From positions 55,227-119,226 of the forward strand of contig CAMDEF010000008.1 in assembly GCA_945895265.1 (NCBI GenBank): 64,000 bases of DNA, given 5' to 3'. A model generated the notes under the pieces. It was not told the DNA's origin. It searched no databases and saw only the letters and a list, made by a program, of their open reading frames with translations. Below are positions 43,457 through 52,380 of the stretch, piece by piece. The position numbers and the translations under genes are program-made. This DNA comes from Bordetella parapertussis. Its GTDB lineage: Bacteria; Pseudomonadota; Gammaproteobacteria; Burkholderiales; Burkholderiaceae_B. Every line of letters starts with the position of its first letter. Within the stretch, counting starts at the first letter, position 1.

Positions 43457-45001
43457 ATGAGTTGGACCCCAGAATTAGAAGAGTTAGCGCTTAGAAAAAA
43501 ACTTTCACTCACGATGGGTGGAGAAGATAAGATCAAGCGACAGCACGACAACGGCAAGCTCACCGTACGCGAACGCATCGATCAACTGGTGGATCCGCAG
43601 ACCTTTCGTGAGGTGGGTGGACTGGCCGGCACCGCCACCTATGACGGCGATGGGAAATTAGTGAGCGTGATGCCGTCTAATGTCATTATCGGTCGGGCGC
43701 AAATCAACCAGCGGCCGATCGTGTTGGTGGGTGATGACTTCACGGTGCGCGGTGGCGCCAATGACGGTGCGGTTGGCGACAAAATGATTTTTGCCGAACA
43801 AATGGCCTGTGATTTGCGTTTACCGCTCGTGCGCTTAATCGATGGTACAGGCGGCGGAGGTTCGGTTAAAAACATCGAAAAAATGGGGCATGCTTTATTG
43901 CCCAAAATGAAAATCTGGACATCGATCACCCGTAGTTTGGCTCAAGTGCCTTGCGTATCATTGGCCTTGGGGTCTGTGGCTGGTCAGGGTTCGGCGCGGG
44001 TGTCGGCCAGTCATTATTCGGTGATGGTCAAAGACACTTCGCAATTGTTTGTCGCGGGTCCGCCGGTGGTTGCACGCATCGGCCAGAACTATACAAAGAA
44101 CGAGTTGGGCGGCAGCCAGATCCATGCGCGCAATGGAGTGGTCGATGATGAGGTTGCCTCTGAGGCTGACGCCTTCGTCGCGGCGCGCCGTTTCTTATCC
44201 TATTTGCCTGCTTCAGTGCATGAGCTACCGCCGCGTGGCGCTGTACCCACCGAAACGCTTGATCAAAGCTGGTTGCGCAATGCGATCCCGAAAGATCCCC
44301 GCAAGGTTTATAAAATTCGACCAATCATTGAAGCCTTGGTTGATCCAGGTTCGTTCTTAGAAATGGGCAAGCAGTGGGGGCGCGCAATCGTCGGCGGTTT
44401 GGCGCGCGTGGATGGCTGGCCCGTGGTGTTCGCGGCAAGCAACCCTTATCACTACGGTGGTGCCTGGGATCGTCAAACTTCAGATAAGTTTGTTCGCATG
44501 ATTGATTTGGCCGAGACCTTTCATTTGCCTTTGATCAATATGGTGGATGTGGCCGGTTTTCAGATTGGCATCGAGGCCGAGCAAGATGGTGTGATGCGTG
44601 CCGGCGTGCGTGCGCTGACGGCGGTTTCGCAATCGACCGTCCCTTGGTGCTCGGTCATTATGCGTCGCGCCTTTGGCGTGGCTGCTGCCGGGCATCAAGC
44701 CCCTGGGCGCTTTAATTTTCGGTATGCCTGGCCTTCGGCGCAATGGGGTTCGCTGCCCATCGAGGGCGGCCTCGAGGTTGCCTATCGTGCCGAGATCGAA
44801 GCCGCGGCAGACCCTAAAGCTAAGCATGCCGAGATCGAAGCCAGCGTGCGGGGTTTAACTTCACCGATGCGTAGCGCCGAGGCGTTTGTGATTGAAGACA
44901 TTATCGACCCGGCTGAAACGCGTGCCGCGTTAGTTGAGTTTGCGACGCTGGCCGCGCCTTTACGTCAGGCGGGGGTACGAACGGTCACGTACCGTCCTTA
45001 G
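43457..45001 (+). CDS. Acyl-CoA carboxylase carboxyltransferase subunit
   Basis: The 514-aa protein is a carboxyltransferase of the propionyl/methylcrotonyl-CoA carboxylase type. An N-terminal KLTVRERIDQLVDPQTFREVG is followed by LVGDDFTVRGGA, RLIDGTGGGGSV, and in the second half INMVDVAGFQIGIEAEQDGV and GVAAAGHQAPGRF. It transfers carboxyl from biotin to an acyl-CoA. A biotin carboxylase/carrier subunit would be required, and none is in this window. A binding protein, an SCP2-like protein and a hydrolase follow, so a catabolic or transport operon is likely. Confidence 0.85.
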   Translation: MSWTPELEELALRKKLSLTMGGEDKIKRQHDNGKLTVRERIDQLVDPQTFREVGGLAGTATYDGDGKLVSVMPSNVIIGRAQINQRPIVLVGDDFTVRGGANDGAVGDKMIFAEQMACDLRLPLVRLIDGTGGGGSVKNIEKMGHALLPKMKIWTSITRSLAQVPCVSLALGSVAGQGSARVSASHYSVMVKDTSQLFVAGPPVVARIGQNYTKNELGGSQIHARNGVVDDEVASEADAFVAARRFLSYLPASVHELPPRGAVPTETLDQSWLRNAIPKDPRKVYKIRPIIEALVDPGSFLEMGKQWGRAIVGGLARVDGWPVVFAASNPYHYGGAWDRQTSDKFVRMIDLAETFHLPLINMVDVAGFQIGIEAEQDGVMRAGVRALTAVSQSTVPWCSVIMRRAFGVAAAGHQAPGRFNFRYAWPSAQWGSLPIEGGLEVAYRAEIEAAADPKAKHAEIEASVRGLTSPMRSAEAFVIEDIIDPAETRAALVEFATLAAPLRQAGVRTVTYRP

Positions 45002-45052
45002 GTTGATCTCACTTAGAAAGAATAAGGGTTGAGCTCGCACTCGAGATTGAAG

Positions 45053-45080
45053 TTGAGCCTAGCGCTGGATGCTGTACGAT
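45053..45080 (+). promoter_or_regulatory. Candidate promoter of the binding-protein gene
   Basis: TTGAGC at 45053-45058 and TACGAT at 45075-45080 are separated by 16 bases; the start codon is 39 bases downstream. This could allow separate expression from the carboxyltransferase gene. Confidence 0.4.
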
Positions 45081-45118
45081 ACAAAAAATCAGAATAAAAC
45101 TTTACTCAGGAGACCATC

Positions 45119-46330
45119 ATGCTCAAGCAATCATTACTGTCAGTCGCGGTCGCTGCAACGCTCTGTGTCATGCCCGTGCAGGCGCAAGACAAAATTTCTG
45201 GTGGTGTCGTCAAAATTGGTGTGTTGACCGACCTGTCTGGCTTGTACATGGCGAATGTGGGCCCGGGTTCGGTGCTGGCCTCAAAACTTGCGATTGAAGA
45301 ATTTGGTGGCAAGGTCGCGGGCAAGCCGATTGAGTTGGTGGTCGCTGATCACTTGAATAAAGCCGATGTCGCAGCCGCTCGTGCGCGCGAATGGATGGAT
45401 CGTGATGGCGTAGACGTCGTCACCGAGCTTGGTAACAGCGCGGTTGCGCTGGCTGTGATGAACATCGCAGCCGAAAAAAATCGCATGACGATGGCGACCG
45501 GAGCGGGCTCTTCGCGAATCACTGGCGTAGATTGCAAACCGACTAACGTGATGTGGGTCTATGACACCTACGCCCTGGCAAAAGTCGGCACCTTACCTTT
45601 GGTTGAGCAGGGTGCAAAAAAATGGTACTTCATTACAGCTGATTACGCCTTTGGGCATTCGCTTGAAAGCGACGGCGCTCGTTTTATTAAAGCGGGTGGT
45701 GGTTCGGTGGTCGGGTCGTCGCGGTATCCATTCCCTGGTAATGATTTTTCGTCATACTTGCTCTCGGCGCAAGGCAGTGGCGCCGACGCAGTTGCCTTTG
45801 CAAGTGCTGGTGGTGATTTGCTGAATCAAATTAAACAGGCCAACGAGTTCGGCTTAGGAAAAAAGCAAAAACTGGTCGCGCTGTTAATGAGCATTGCTGA
45901 CGTGCATGGCGTTGGTCTGCAAGCAGCGCAGGGCATGAATTTCGCAGAGACCTTTTATTGGGATATGGATGACGAAACGCGAAAATTTTCGCAACGGTTC
46001 TTTAAAGAAATGGGCAAAATGCCAACTGCCCTACAGGCAGGGCAGTACTCGGCTGTGTTGAACTATCTTCGCGCCGTCGAGAAATCGGGCAGTGACAATG
46101 TGGTCGATGTCATGAAAACCTTACGCGAGATGCCGATTCGTGATGCATTTGCACGCAATGCCAAATTACGGCCAGATGGCAAATTGATTCACGATACTTA
46201 TCTTGTGTCGGTCAAGTCTCCCGCTGAATCAAAAGCCCCTTGGGATTACTACAAAATCGTCAAAACAGTGTCAGGCGAGGATTCCTTTAATCCCTTGTCT
46301 GAAAGCCAGTGCCCACTGGTCAAAAAATAA
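45119..46330 (+). CDS. ABC transporter substrate-binding protein (HAAT type)
   Basis: The 403-aa protein has a signal peptide (MLKQSLLSVAVAATLCVMPVQAQ) and KISGGVVKIGVLTDLSGLYMANVGPGSVLASKLAIEEFGG, a type 1 binding-protein opening. Unlike the cluster at 12-17 kb, no permease or ATPase genes follow, so it is an orphan component or a dedicated ligand sensor. The two downstream genes are an SCP2-like protein and a hydrolase. Ligand unknown. Confidence 0.88.
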   Translation: MLKQSLLSVAVAATLCVMPVQAQDKISGGVVKIGVLTDLSGLYMANVGPGSVLASKLAIEEFGGKVAGKPIELVVADHLNKADVAAARAREWMDRDGVDVVTELGNSAVALAVMNIAAEKNRMTMATGAGSSRITGVDCKPTNVMWVYDTYALAKVGTLPLVEQGAKKWYFITADYAFGHSLESDGARFIKAGGGSVVGSSRYPFPGNDFSSYLLSAQGSGADAVAFASAGGDLLNQIKQANEFGLGKKQKLVALLMSIADVHGVGLQAAQGMNFAETFYWDMDDETRKFSQRFFKEMGKMPTALQAGQYSAVLNYLRAVEKSGSDNVVDVMKTLREMPIRDAFARNAKLRPDGKLIHDTYLVSVKSPAESKAPWDYYKIVKTVSGEDSFNPLSESQCPLVKK

Positions 46331-46354
46331 TACGATCAACTAAAGAGCCCAGTC

Positions 46355-46738
46355 ATGATGGATGCGTTGTGGTGTGAAGCGTTGGCAGGCAAAGTCAACG
46401 CTGACGAAAGATTGGTTTGGCGAGGCAGGCACGTCTCGACCTCATTTTTGTTGCAAGTGGATCAAGCTGAGTACGTGATTCAGATCTTGGCCGGGCGTGT
46501 TGCATCTGTGAAAAAAGGTCCTTTCCCCATTGCCGACTGGGTCTTTGCCCTGCGGACAAGCGAAGCCGCCTGGGCTGAGTTCTTACAACCTATTCCCAAG
46601 CCCGGCTTTCATGACGTGATGGCGATGCTTAAACTCAAGCACCTCAAGATGGAGGGCGATTTGTATCCGTTGATGTCGCATCTTCTGTATTTCAAAGATG
46701 TCTTGGCAAGCGTGCGCGGTGAAGAGGTTACATCGTGA
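46355..46738 (+). CDS. Small SCP2-like protein
   Basis: A 127-aa protein with no signal peptide or membrane span. The pattern of LVWRGRHVSTSFLLQV, GPFPIADWVFALRTSE and a C-terminal FHDVMAMLKLKHLKMEGDLYPLMSHLLYFKDVLASVR is reminiscent of SCP2 sterol-carrier-like domains, which bind hydrophobic ligands. I am not certain of that assignment. Its TGA overlaps the GTG start of the alpha/beta hydrolase gene, so translation is coupled and the two proteins probably act together. Confidence 0.6.
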   Translation: MMDALWCEALAGKVNADERLVWRGRHVSTSFLLQVDQAEYVIQILAGRVASVKKGPFPIADWVFALRTSEAAWAEFLQPIPKPGFHDVMAMLKLKHLKMEGDLYPLMSHLLYFKDVLASVRGEEVTS

Positions 46739-47688
46739 GTCAAAACAGCACAAGCCAGAACAGCACAAGCCAGAACAGCACAAGCCAGAACAGCATAGGC
46801 CAGAACAGCATAGGCCAGAACAGCATGAGCGCACAAGTTTTTGTAGAACCCATTGTCGGTCGTTATATGCACCTGAGCTTAAACGGTCAACTGCACCGTG
46901 TCTATGTTGAAGAGGCGGGCGCCGGTGTGCCCTTGTTGTGTTTGCATACGGCAGGCGCTGATACGCGTCAGTATCGCGCGCTGATGAACGATGCCGAGCT
47001 ACTCAAACAATTTAGAGTGATTGCGTTTGACCTGCCTTGGCACGGCAAGTCGTCACCGCCTGAGGGCTGGCAAAACGGCACCTATCGTTTATCGTCGCAC
47101 GATTACACGCAAGCGATCTTAGCGGTGGCCGATGCGCTGCAACTTGATCAGCCAATTGTGATGGGCTGCTCGATCGGGGGGCGCATCGTACTGCACCTAG
47201 CGCTTGAACACCCCGAGCGCTTTGGCGCTGCGATTGGTTTGCAATCGGGCGCGCACGTCGAGCCGTACTACGACCTTGAGTGGTTGCACCGCTCGGATGT
47301 GCACGGCGGCGAGGTAGCTGCCGGAATCGTTTCAGGGTTAATTGGCCCGTTAAGCCCAGCGCAGCATAAGTGGGAAACTCTTTGGCATTACATGCAGAGT
47401 GGGCCCAGTGTGTTTAAAGGCGATTTGTTTTTCTATAACGCCGATGGCGATATTCGCGACCGAGTCAAACAAATTGACACAACAAAATGCCCGCTATGGC
47501 TCTTGACCGGTGAATACGATTATTCGTGTACGCCAGAAGATACGGCTTTTTTAGGCAAGACCATTGAGGGCGTCCACTGGCAAATTATGCAGGGGATGGG
47601 GCATTTTCCAATGAGCGAAGATCCTGCAAAGTTTTTGACCTATCTCAAACCGGTCTTGCAAGCGGCCCTGCGCGCTCGCACCACCTGA
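46735..47688 (+). CDS. Alpha/beta hydrolase with N-terminal SQNST repeats
   Basis: The 317-aa protein starts with GTG overlapping the previous stop, with GAAGAGG at normal distance. Residues 2-31 are six 5-residue repeats (SQNST three times, SQNSI, GQNSI, GQNSM). The hydrolase begins at MSAQVFVEP. Landmarks are LCLHTAGADTRQYR, the nucleophile in MGCSIGG (Ser, in GCSIG), LLTGEYDYSCTP for the acid and the final His in MGHFPMSEDP. An alternative start at ATG 46824 would exclude the repeat but has no ribosome site. Family members hydrolyse esters or C-C bonds; substrate unknown. Confidence 0.85.
   Translation: MSQNSTSQNSTSQNSTSQNSIGQNSIGQNSMSAQVFVEPIVGRYMHLSLNGQLHRVYVEEAGAGVPLLCLHTAGADTRQYRALMNDAELLKQFRVIAFDLPWHGKSSPPEGWQNGTYRLSSHDYTQAILAVADALQLDQPIVMGCSIGGRIVLHLALEHPERFGAAIGLQSGAHVEPYYDLEWLHRSDVHGGEVAAGIVSGLIGPLSPAQHKWETLWHYMQSGPSVFKGDLFFYNADGDIRDRVKQIDTTKCPLWLLTGEYDYSCTPEDTAFLGKTIEGVHWQIMQGMGHFPMSEDPAKFLTYLKPVLQAALRARTT
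46740..46829 (+). repeat. Six 15-bp in-frame tandem repeats
   Basis: Units CCAGAACAGCACAAG repeat at 46740, 46755, 46770, 46785, 46800 and 46815, with small changes in the first (TCAAAAC...) and the last three (CATAGG, CATAGG, CATGAG). The period of 15 keeps the reading frame, so copy-number change would alter only the length of the hydrolase N-terminus. Confidence 0.9.
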
Positions 47689-47930
47689 CCTTTCAGTTTG
47701 CTGGGTTTCTAAGAGATCACCCGTCGGCCTGTCTGCGGATCCCATCATCAGAACGCTCTGTGGCCCGTTGCTCTCAACTTACCTACCGATTCTTGAGGGC
47801 AGGCTGCGACCGAGGCGCCTCACCCTCCTTTGAGCCATCAAGAAAGGCGGATTGCGCGGTAGGGGTAATCAGCATACCAACGGAGCACGACTGCCCTACA
47901 ATCGGGGCAGTCCTTTAATTTCCGTTTTTC

Positions 47931-49502
47931 ATGAAAAATTTACTGAATCGGCTGTGGATAGCAGCTTTGCAGCCTCAGGCCACCCGCTGGCTTGTCTTAG
48001 GCACCGGCTTTTGGCTGGGTTGCTTGTCGTGGGTGCGTCACTTGCACCTGCCCGACGAAGGGCGCTATGTGGGTGTGGCCTGGGATATGGCGCGCGCCGA
48101 TAGCTTTTTAGTGCCCTTGATGAATGGCCTGCCGTATTTTCACAAGCCGCCGCTATTCTATTGGTTGACCGATCTGTCGGTGCTAGTGTTTGGCGCGCAC
48201 GAGTGGTCTGTGCGCATCCCCTCGTGGTTGGCGGCCTGGTCAAGTGCAATTGCTTTGTATTTTTTTATTCGTAAGCACCGTGGTCTCAAACAGGCAACCT
48301 TGAGCTTAATCATCCTGTGCACACTGCCTTTGTTTTACGGTGGTGCGCAATACGCCAATTTGGATATGTTGGTCGCAGGGTTGATTTCACTCACGATTCT
48401 TGCCGGTGCGCACGCGGTGCTAAATAGTGAGCAAGGGCAGCCCTACCGATGGGTCTCGGTCGCAGCGGCAGTATTTGCCGGCCTCGCGATTTTGGCAAAA
48501 GGATTGATCGGTTTGGCCTTGCCTGGCGGCGTTTTATTCTTTTGGCTGTTGTTGACAAAGCGCTGGCTCAAGCTCGGTGTGTTGCTTTGGCCGCCTGCGA
48601 TCGTGGCGTTTGTCGCGGTGACCTTGCCGTGGTTCTGGGCGATGCAGGCTAAGTTTCCTGAGTTTTTTAATTACTTTTTTATCCATCAGCAGTTTGAGCG
48701 CTTCGTCAGCACAGGTTTTAACAACCCTCAGCCAGTTTGGTTCTATTTGCCTGTGCTGTTTGGCATGACCTTGCCGTGGTCGCTTGGTTTGTTAGTGGCG
48801 TTCAGCCGTCGGTTTTGGCAAAGCACCTTGCAATCATTTGGCTTGTTGATGCTGATCTGGTTATTGTTGATTTTTATCTTTTTTTCGATCCCGTCCTCAA
48901 AACTGATTGGGTATATTTTGCCAGCGTTGCTACCCTTGGCCGTGCTCAGCGCCGAAGCTTTGCTCTTGGCCTTGCAGGGCCGCTGGGCGTCGCATATCCC
49001 TCGGGCGATCGCCACCTATTTTGTGATCTCTAGCGTTGCCTGCGTTGCAGGGATGTTTGTGTTTCGCTTTATCCAAACGGATACTGCCTACGTCATGGGC
49101 ACACAGATCGTTGCTCAAAAAAAGCCGACCGATGTATTTGTGTATGTGCGCAGTTATCCGTTTGATTTAGCTTTTTATGCCGGTGCCACTGAGCCTGCCT
49201 GGGTGGTCGAAAACTGGGACAATCTTCCGAAGCGCGATAACTGGCGTAACGAATTGTCAGATGCCGCGCGGTTTAATCCAGAGCTGGGTAAGCAGACGCT
49301 GATCAATTTTAAAGAGTTAGTGGCGCGACTGTGTGTGAGCGAACCAAGAGTATTTTGGGTGCGTGGTGATCAGTGGATTATTCAGCACCTACCCTTTTTG
49401 GCAGAGGTCCCCCCCTTCTTTGAGCAGCCAGATGGCGGTCGCCTCTGGAAACTTGAAACCGATGCCGTATTTAAGGCTAAGCTCTGTACCAAAGCCGAAT
49501 AA
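47931..49502 (+). CDS. ArnT-like (GT83) membrane glycosyltransferase
   Basis: The 523-aa integral membrane protein has about ten to eleven spans and, in its first loop, HLPDEGRYVGVAWDM, the acidic motif of the ArnT/PMT superfamily; PYFHKPPLFYWLTDLSVLVFG is also characteristic. The C-terminal periplasmic part is soluble (DVFVYVRSYPFDLAFYAGATEPAW). Family members transfer sugars such as 4-amino-arabinose from undecaprenyl phosphate to lipid A. No arn genes are nearby, so the sugar is unknown. Confidence 0.85.
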   Translation: MKNLLNRLWIAALQPQATRWLVLGTGFWLGCLSWVRHLHLPDEGRYVGVAWDMARADSFLVPLMNGLPYFHKPPLFYWLTDLSVLVFGAHEWSVRIPSWLAAWSSAIALYFFIRKHRGLKQATLSLIILCTLPLFYGGAQYANLDMLVAGLISLTILAGAHAVLNSEQGQPYRWVSVAAAVFAGLAILAKGLIGLALPGGVLFFWLLLTKRWLKLGVLLWPPAIVAFVAVTLPWFWAMQAKFPEFFNYFFIHQQFERFVSTGFNNPQPVWFYLPVLFGMTLPWSLGLLVAFSRRFWQSTLQSFGLLMLIWLLLIFIFFSIPSSKLIGYILPALLPLAVLSAEALLLALQGRWASHIPRAIATYFVISSVACVAGMFVFRFIQTDTAYVMGTQIVAQKKPTDVFVYVRSYPFDLAFYAGATEPAWVVENWDNLPKRDNWRNELSDAARFNPELGKQTLINFKELVARLCVSEPRVFWVRGDQWIIQHLPFLAEVPPFFEQPDGGRLWKLETDAVFKAKLCTKAE

Positions 49503-49564
49503 CTAAAGCCGAACAATAAAAGCTTAATCACGCACTAATTTTCTGCCTTTCCGGAGACTTGAGT

Positions 49565-51319
49565 ATGACAACCGAAGAAAAAAAACCAAAAATGAAAACT
49601 CCCGAGTCTTTGCGCAGTGCGCGCTGGTTTGCCCCAGATGATTTGCGCTCGTTTGGGCATCGCTCGCGTGCTATGCAAATGGGCTACGGCCCCGAAGACT
49701 GGGCCGGTAAGCCAGTGGTGGGTATTATCAATACTTGGTCTGATATCAACCCTTGCCACAGTCATTTCAAACAACGCGTTGAAGACGTGAAGCGCGGTGT
49801 GTTGCAAGCGGGCGGATTTCCGATCGAGTTGCCGGCGCAGTCGTTAGCCGAGCAGTACGTCAAGCCCACCACTATGCTTTACCGTAACTTGTTGGCGATG
49901 GACGTCGAAGAGCTCTTGCGCTGTCACCCAATTGACGGTGCAGTGCTCATGGGGGGCTGTGACAAGACCACTCCTGCGCTGTTGATGGGTGCAACGAGTG
50001 CCGGCTTGCCAATGATCTACGTGCCCGCAGGCCCGATGTTGCGTGGCAACTGGCAAGGTAAAACGCTGGGTTCTGGCTCTGATGCCTGGAAGTTCTGGGA
50101 TGATCGCCGCGCCGGCCTGATTAATCAAACACAGTGGCTTGAGATCGAAGGCGGTATCGCTCGCAGCCATGGTACGTGTATGACGATGGGTACGGCGAGC
50201 ACCATGACGGCGATTGCCGAAGCGCTCGGTATGACGTTGCCAGGTTTTTCGTCGATTCCGGCGCCTGATTCAAACCATATGCGCATGAGCGCCGAGTCGG
50301 GCCGTCGCATTGTCGACATGATCTGGGAAGACCTCACTCCAAACAAAATCCAAACCCATGCAGCCTTTGAAAATGCGATTGCGGTCGCGATGGCGATGGG
50401 TTGCTCGACCAACGCGATTATTCACGTGATTGCACAAGCTAAACGCGCAGGGTGCGATATCAGCCTTGACGATTTCGATCGCTTTAGTCGTATCGTGCCT
50501 GTGATCGCCAATGTGCGTCCCAGTGGTGAAGAATATCTGATGGAAGATTTCTTCTATGCAGGTGGTTTGCCTGGCCTGATGACCCGTATTACCAAGCATC
50601 TGCACCTTGATGCATTGACTGTCACCGGCAAGACCCTAGGTGAAAATATTGCGGGGGCAGGCGTGTATAACGACGACGTGATTCGTCCGATTGATCATCC
50701 AATTTATGCCGAAGGTGCGCTGGCGGTGCTGAAAGGTAATTTGGCCCCTGATGGCTGCGTGATTAAGCCCAGTGCCTGCCCCGAGCATTTACATCGTCAC
50801 ACTGGCCCAGCTCTGGTGTTCGATGACTACCCCTCGATGAAGGCGGTGATCGACAGCGATGATCTTGACGTGACTGCCGACCATGTGTTGATTTTGCGTA
50901 ATGCGGGACCACAAGGTGGGCCCGGAATGCCCGAGTGGGGCATGTTACCCATGCCTAAAAAACTACTCAAGCAAGGTGTGCGCGATATGTTGCGTATGTC
51001 AGATTCGCGTATGAGTGGTACAAGTTATGGCGCTTGTGTATTGCACATTTCGCCTGAGTCGTATGTTGGTGGCCCGCTAGCGTTGGTAAAAAATGGCGAT
51101 ATGATTTCGGTTGACGTACCGGCCCGCACGATTAATCTCGAAATCTCTGACGCAGAGATGGCGGCGCGTAAGGCGGCCTGGAAAGCGCCTGCACCTCGCT
51201 ATGAGCGTGGTTACGGTTGGATGTTCTCTAAGCACATTCAACAGGCTAACGAGGGCTGTGACTTCGATTTCTTGCGCACTGATTTTGGTGCGCCAGTGTC
51301 CGAACCTGATATTTATTAA
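49565..51319 (+). CDS. IlvD/Edd-family dehydratase (L-arabonate dehydratase-like)
   Basis: The 584-aa enzyme has the Fe-S dehydratase cysteines in NPCHSH, MGGCDKTTPA and HGTCMTMGTASTM. It is closer to sugar-acid (arabonate/xylonate) dehydratases than IlvD by its start RSARWFAPDDLRSFGHRSRAMQMGYGPEDWAGKP. GGAG is 8 bases before the ATG at 49565; the TTG upstream is rejected. The RraA-like gene follows after 12 bases, suggesting a sugar-acid breakdown pair. IlvD activity cannot be excluded. Confidence 0.88.
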   Translation: MTTEEKKPKMKTPESLRSARWFAPDDLRSFGHRSRAMQMGYGPEDWAGKPVVGIINTWSDINPCHSHFKQRVEDVKRGVLQAGGFPIELPAQSLAEQYVKPTTMLYRNLLAMDVEELLRCHPIDGAVLMGGCDKTTPALLMGATSAGLPMIYVPAGPMLRGNWQGKTLGSGSDAWKFWDDRRAGLINQTQWLEIEGGIARSHGTCMTMGTASTMTAIAEALGMTLPGFSSIPAPDSNHMRMSAESGRRIVDMIWEDLTPNKIQTHAAFENAIAVAMAMGCSTNAIIHVIAQAKRAGCDISLDDFDRFSRIVPVIANVRPSGEEYLMEDFFYAGGLPGLMTRITKHLHLDALTVTGKTLGENIAGAGVYNDDVIRPIDHPIYAEGALAVLKGNLAPDGCVIKPSACPEHLHRHTGPALVFDDYPSMKAVIDSDDLDVTADHVLILRNAGPQGGPGMPEWGMLPMPKKLLKQGVRDMLRMSDSRMSGTSYGACVLHISPESYVGGPLALVKNGDMISVDVPARTINLEISDAEMAARKAAWKAPAPRYERGYGWMFSKHIQQANEGCDFDFLRTDFGAPVSEPDIY

Positions 51320-51331
51320 GCGAGATTCACG

Positions 51332-52051
51332 ATGAGCACTCTTAAACCAGAGACCCGCGAAAAACTGATGGGTATTAGCACGGCCACGCTGGCAACCTGC
51401 CTCTTTAAGCGTGGCTTGCGCAATCAGTTTATTCAGCACGTGCAGCGTTTATCAAAGTCCACCAAAAATATGGTGGGCGAGGCGTATACGCTGCGCTACA
51501 TTCCTGCCCGCGAAGATCTCAACACCATGGAGGTCTTTAAAGATCGTAGTCATCCACAGCGTAAAGCCATCAACGAATGCCCGGCAGGTGCCGTATTTGT
51601 CATTGATAGTCGCAAAGACGCACGCGCTGCTTCGGCCGGTGGTATCTTGGTTGGGCGTTTGATGGCTCGAGGCGTGGCCGGTGTTGTTACCGATGGTGGC
51701 TTTCGTGATTCGGCTGAAATCGCAGAGCTTGGCATCCCCGCCTATCATCAGCGCCCCTCAGCACCCACCAATCTGACGTTGCATCACGCGATCGATGTCA
51801 ATGTGCCAATCGCTTGCGGTGATGCGCCAGTGTTTCCGGGCGACGTGATAGTGGGTGATGCCGATGGCGTGATTGTGTTGCCGGCGCACTTGGCAGATGA
51901 ATTGGCAGCCGAAGCGTTTGAAATGACGATTTTTGAAGACTTTGCAACGGAAGAAGTGAGGGGTGGACGCTCGATCATGGGCCTGTATCCCAATACCGAC
52001 CCGCAAACTACGGTCGACTTTCAGGCCTGGCGTAAAAAGACCGGCCGTTGA
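51332..52051 (+). CDS. RraA-family protein (aldolase/decarboxylase-like)
   Basis: The 239-aa protein shows RraA-type motifs: ASAGGILVGRLMARGVAGVVTDGGFRDSAEIAELGIPAYHQ, where the Arg-Asp of FRD binds substrate and divalent metal in the related HMG aldolase, and GDVIVGDADGVIVLP. Despite the name, such proteins next to dehydratases are usually 4-hydroxy-4-methyl-2-oxoglutarate aldolase-like enzymes or act on 2-keto-3-deoxy acids. The N-terminal extension (residues 1-45) makes it longer than E. coli RraA (about 160 aa). Confidence 0.85.
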   Translation: MSTLKPETREKLMGISTATLATCLFKRGLRNQFIQHVQRLSKSTKNMVGEAYTLRYIPAREDLNTMEVFKDRSHPQRKAINECPAGAVFVIDSRKDARAASAGGILVGRLMARGVAGVVTDGGFRDSAEIAELGIPAYHQRPSAPTNLTLHHAIDVNVPIACGDAPVFPGDVIVGDADGVIVLPAHLADELAAEAFEMTIFEDFATEEVRGGRSIMGLYPNTDPQTTVDFQAWRKKTGR

Positions 52052-52224
52052 AGAGTTGTAGTGTGTTCGAAAAGCCCTCAACCCGTGCCGTTCAGGTGGG
52101 GCTGCTAGAAGGTGACTTGGTCTGCGTCACGAGGACAGAGCTTAGTCCAGACAAATTTGTTATTTTGATCAGGGCTTGCGCTCGCCAGAGCGGCAAAGCC
52201 AAGAGTTGAAAGAAGAGGGGGGAG

Positions 52225-52300
52225 TGGGGTGAACGACGGGGCTCGAACCCGCGACAACCAGAATCACAATCTGGGACTCTACCAACTGAGCTACGTCCAC
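52225..52300 (-). tRNA. tRNA-His (anticodon GUG)
   Basis: On the minus strand the 76-base sequence begins GTGGACGTAGCTCAGTTGG, with the extra G at -1 typical of tRNA-His, an anticodon arm with GTG, a T arm with GTTCGAGCC, and encoded CCA. A TAGAAT element at 52313-52318 (minus strand) is a likely -10. It is divergent from the cardiolipin synthase gene. Confidence 0.95.
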
Positions 52301-52380
52301 CACAGAGCGAAGATTCTAGCATGTTTGTGCCCAGTTTGCCCTCTTTGCGGGGCCTCACGTTTTTACTGTAAGACTATTCA

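Noticed and set aside
46740..46829. CRISPR or phase-variable frameshift repeat
   Set aside because: Units are 15 bases, contiguous and in frame, so copy change cannot switch the reading frame.
46609..46872. Minus-strand reading frames encoding strings of AYAVLACAVLAC-like residues
   Set aside because: They are the reverse complement of the 15-bp repeat in the hydrolase gene; repeats with no stop in one strand often leave the other strand open. No ribosome site.
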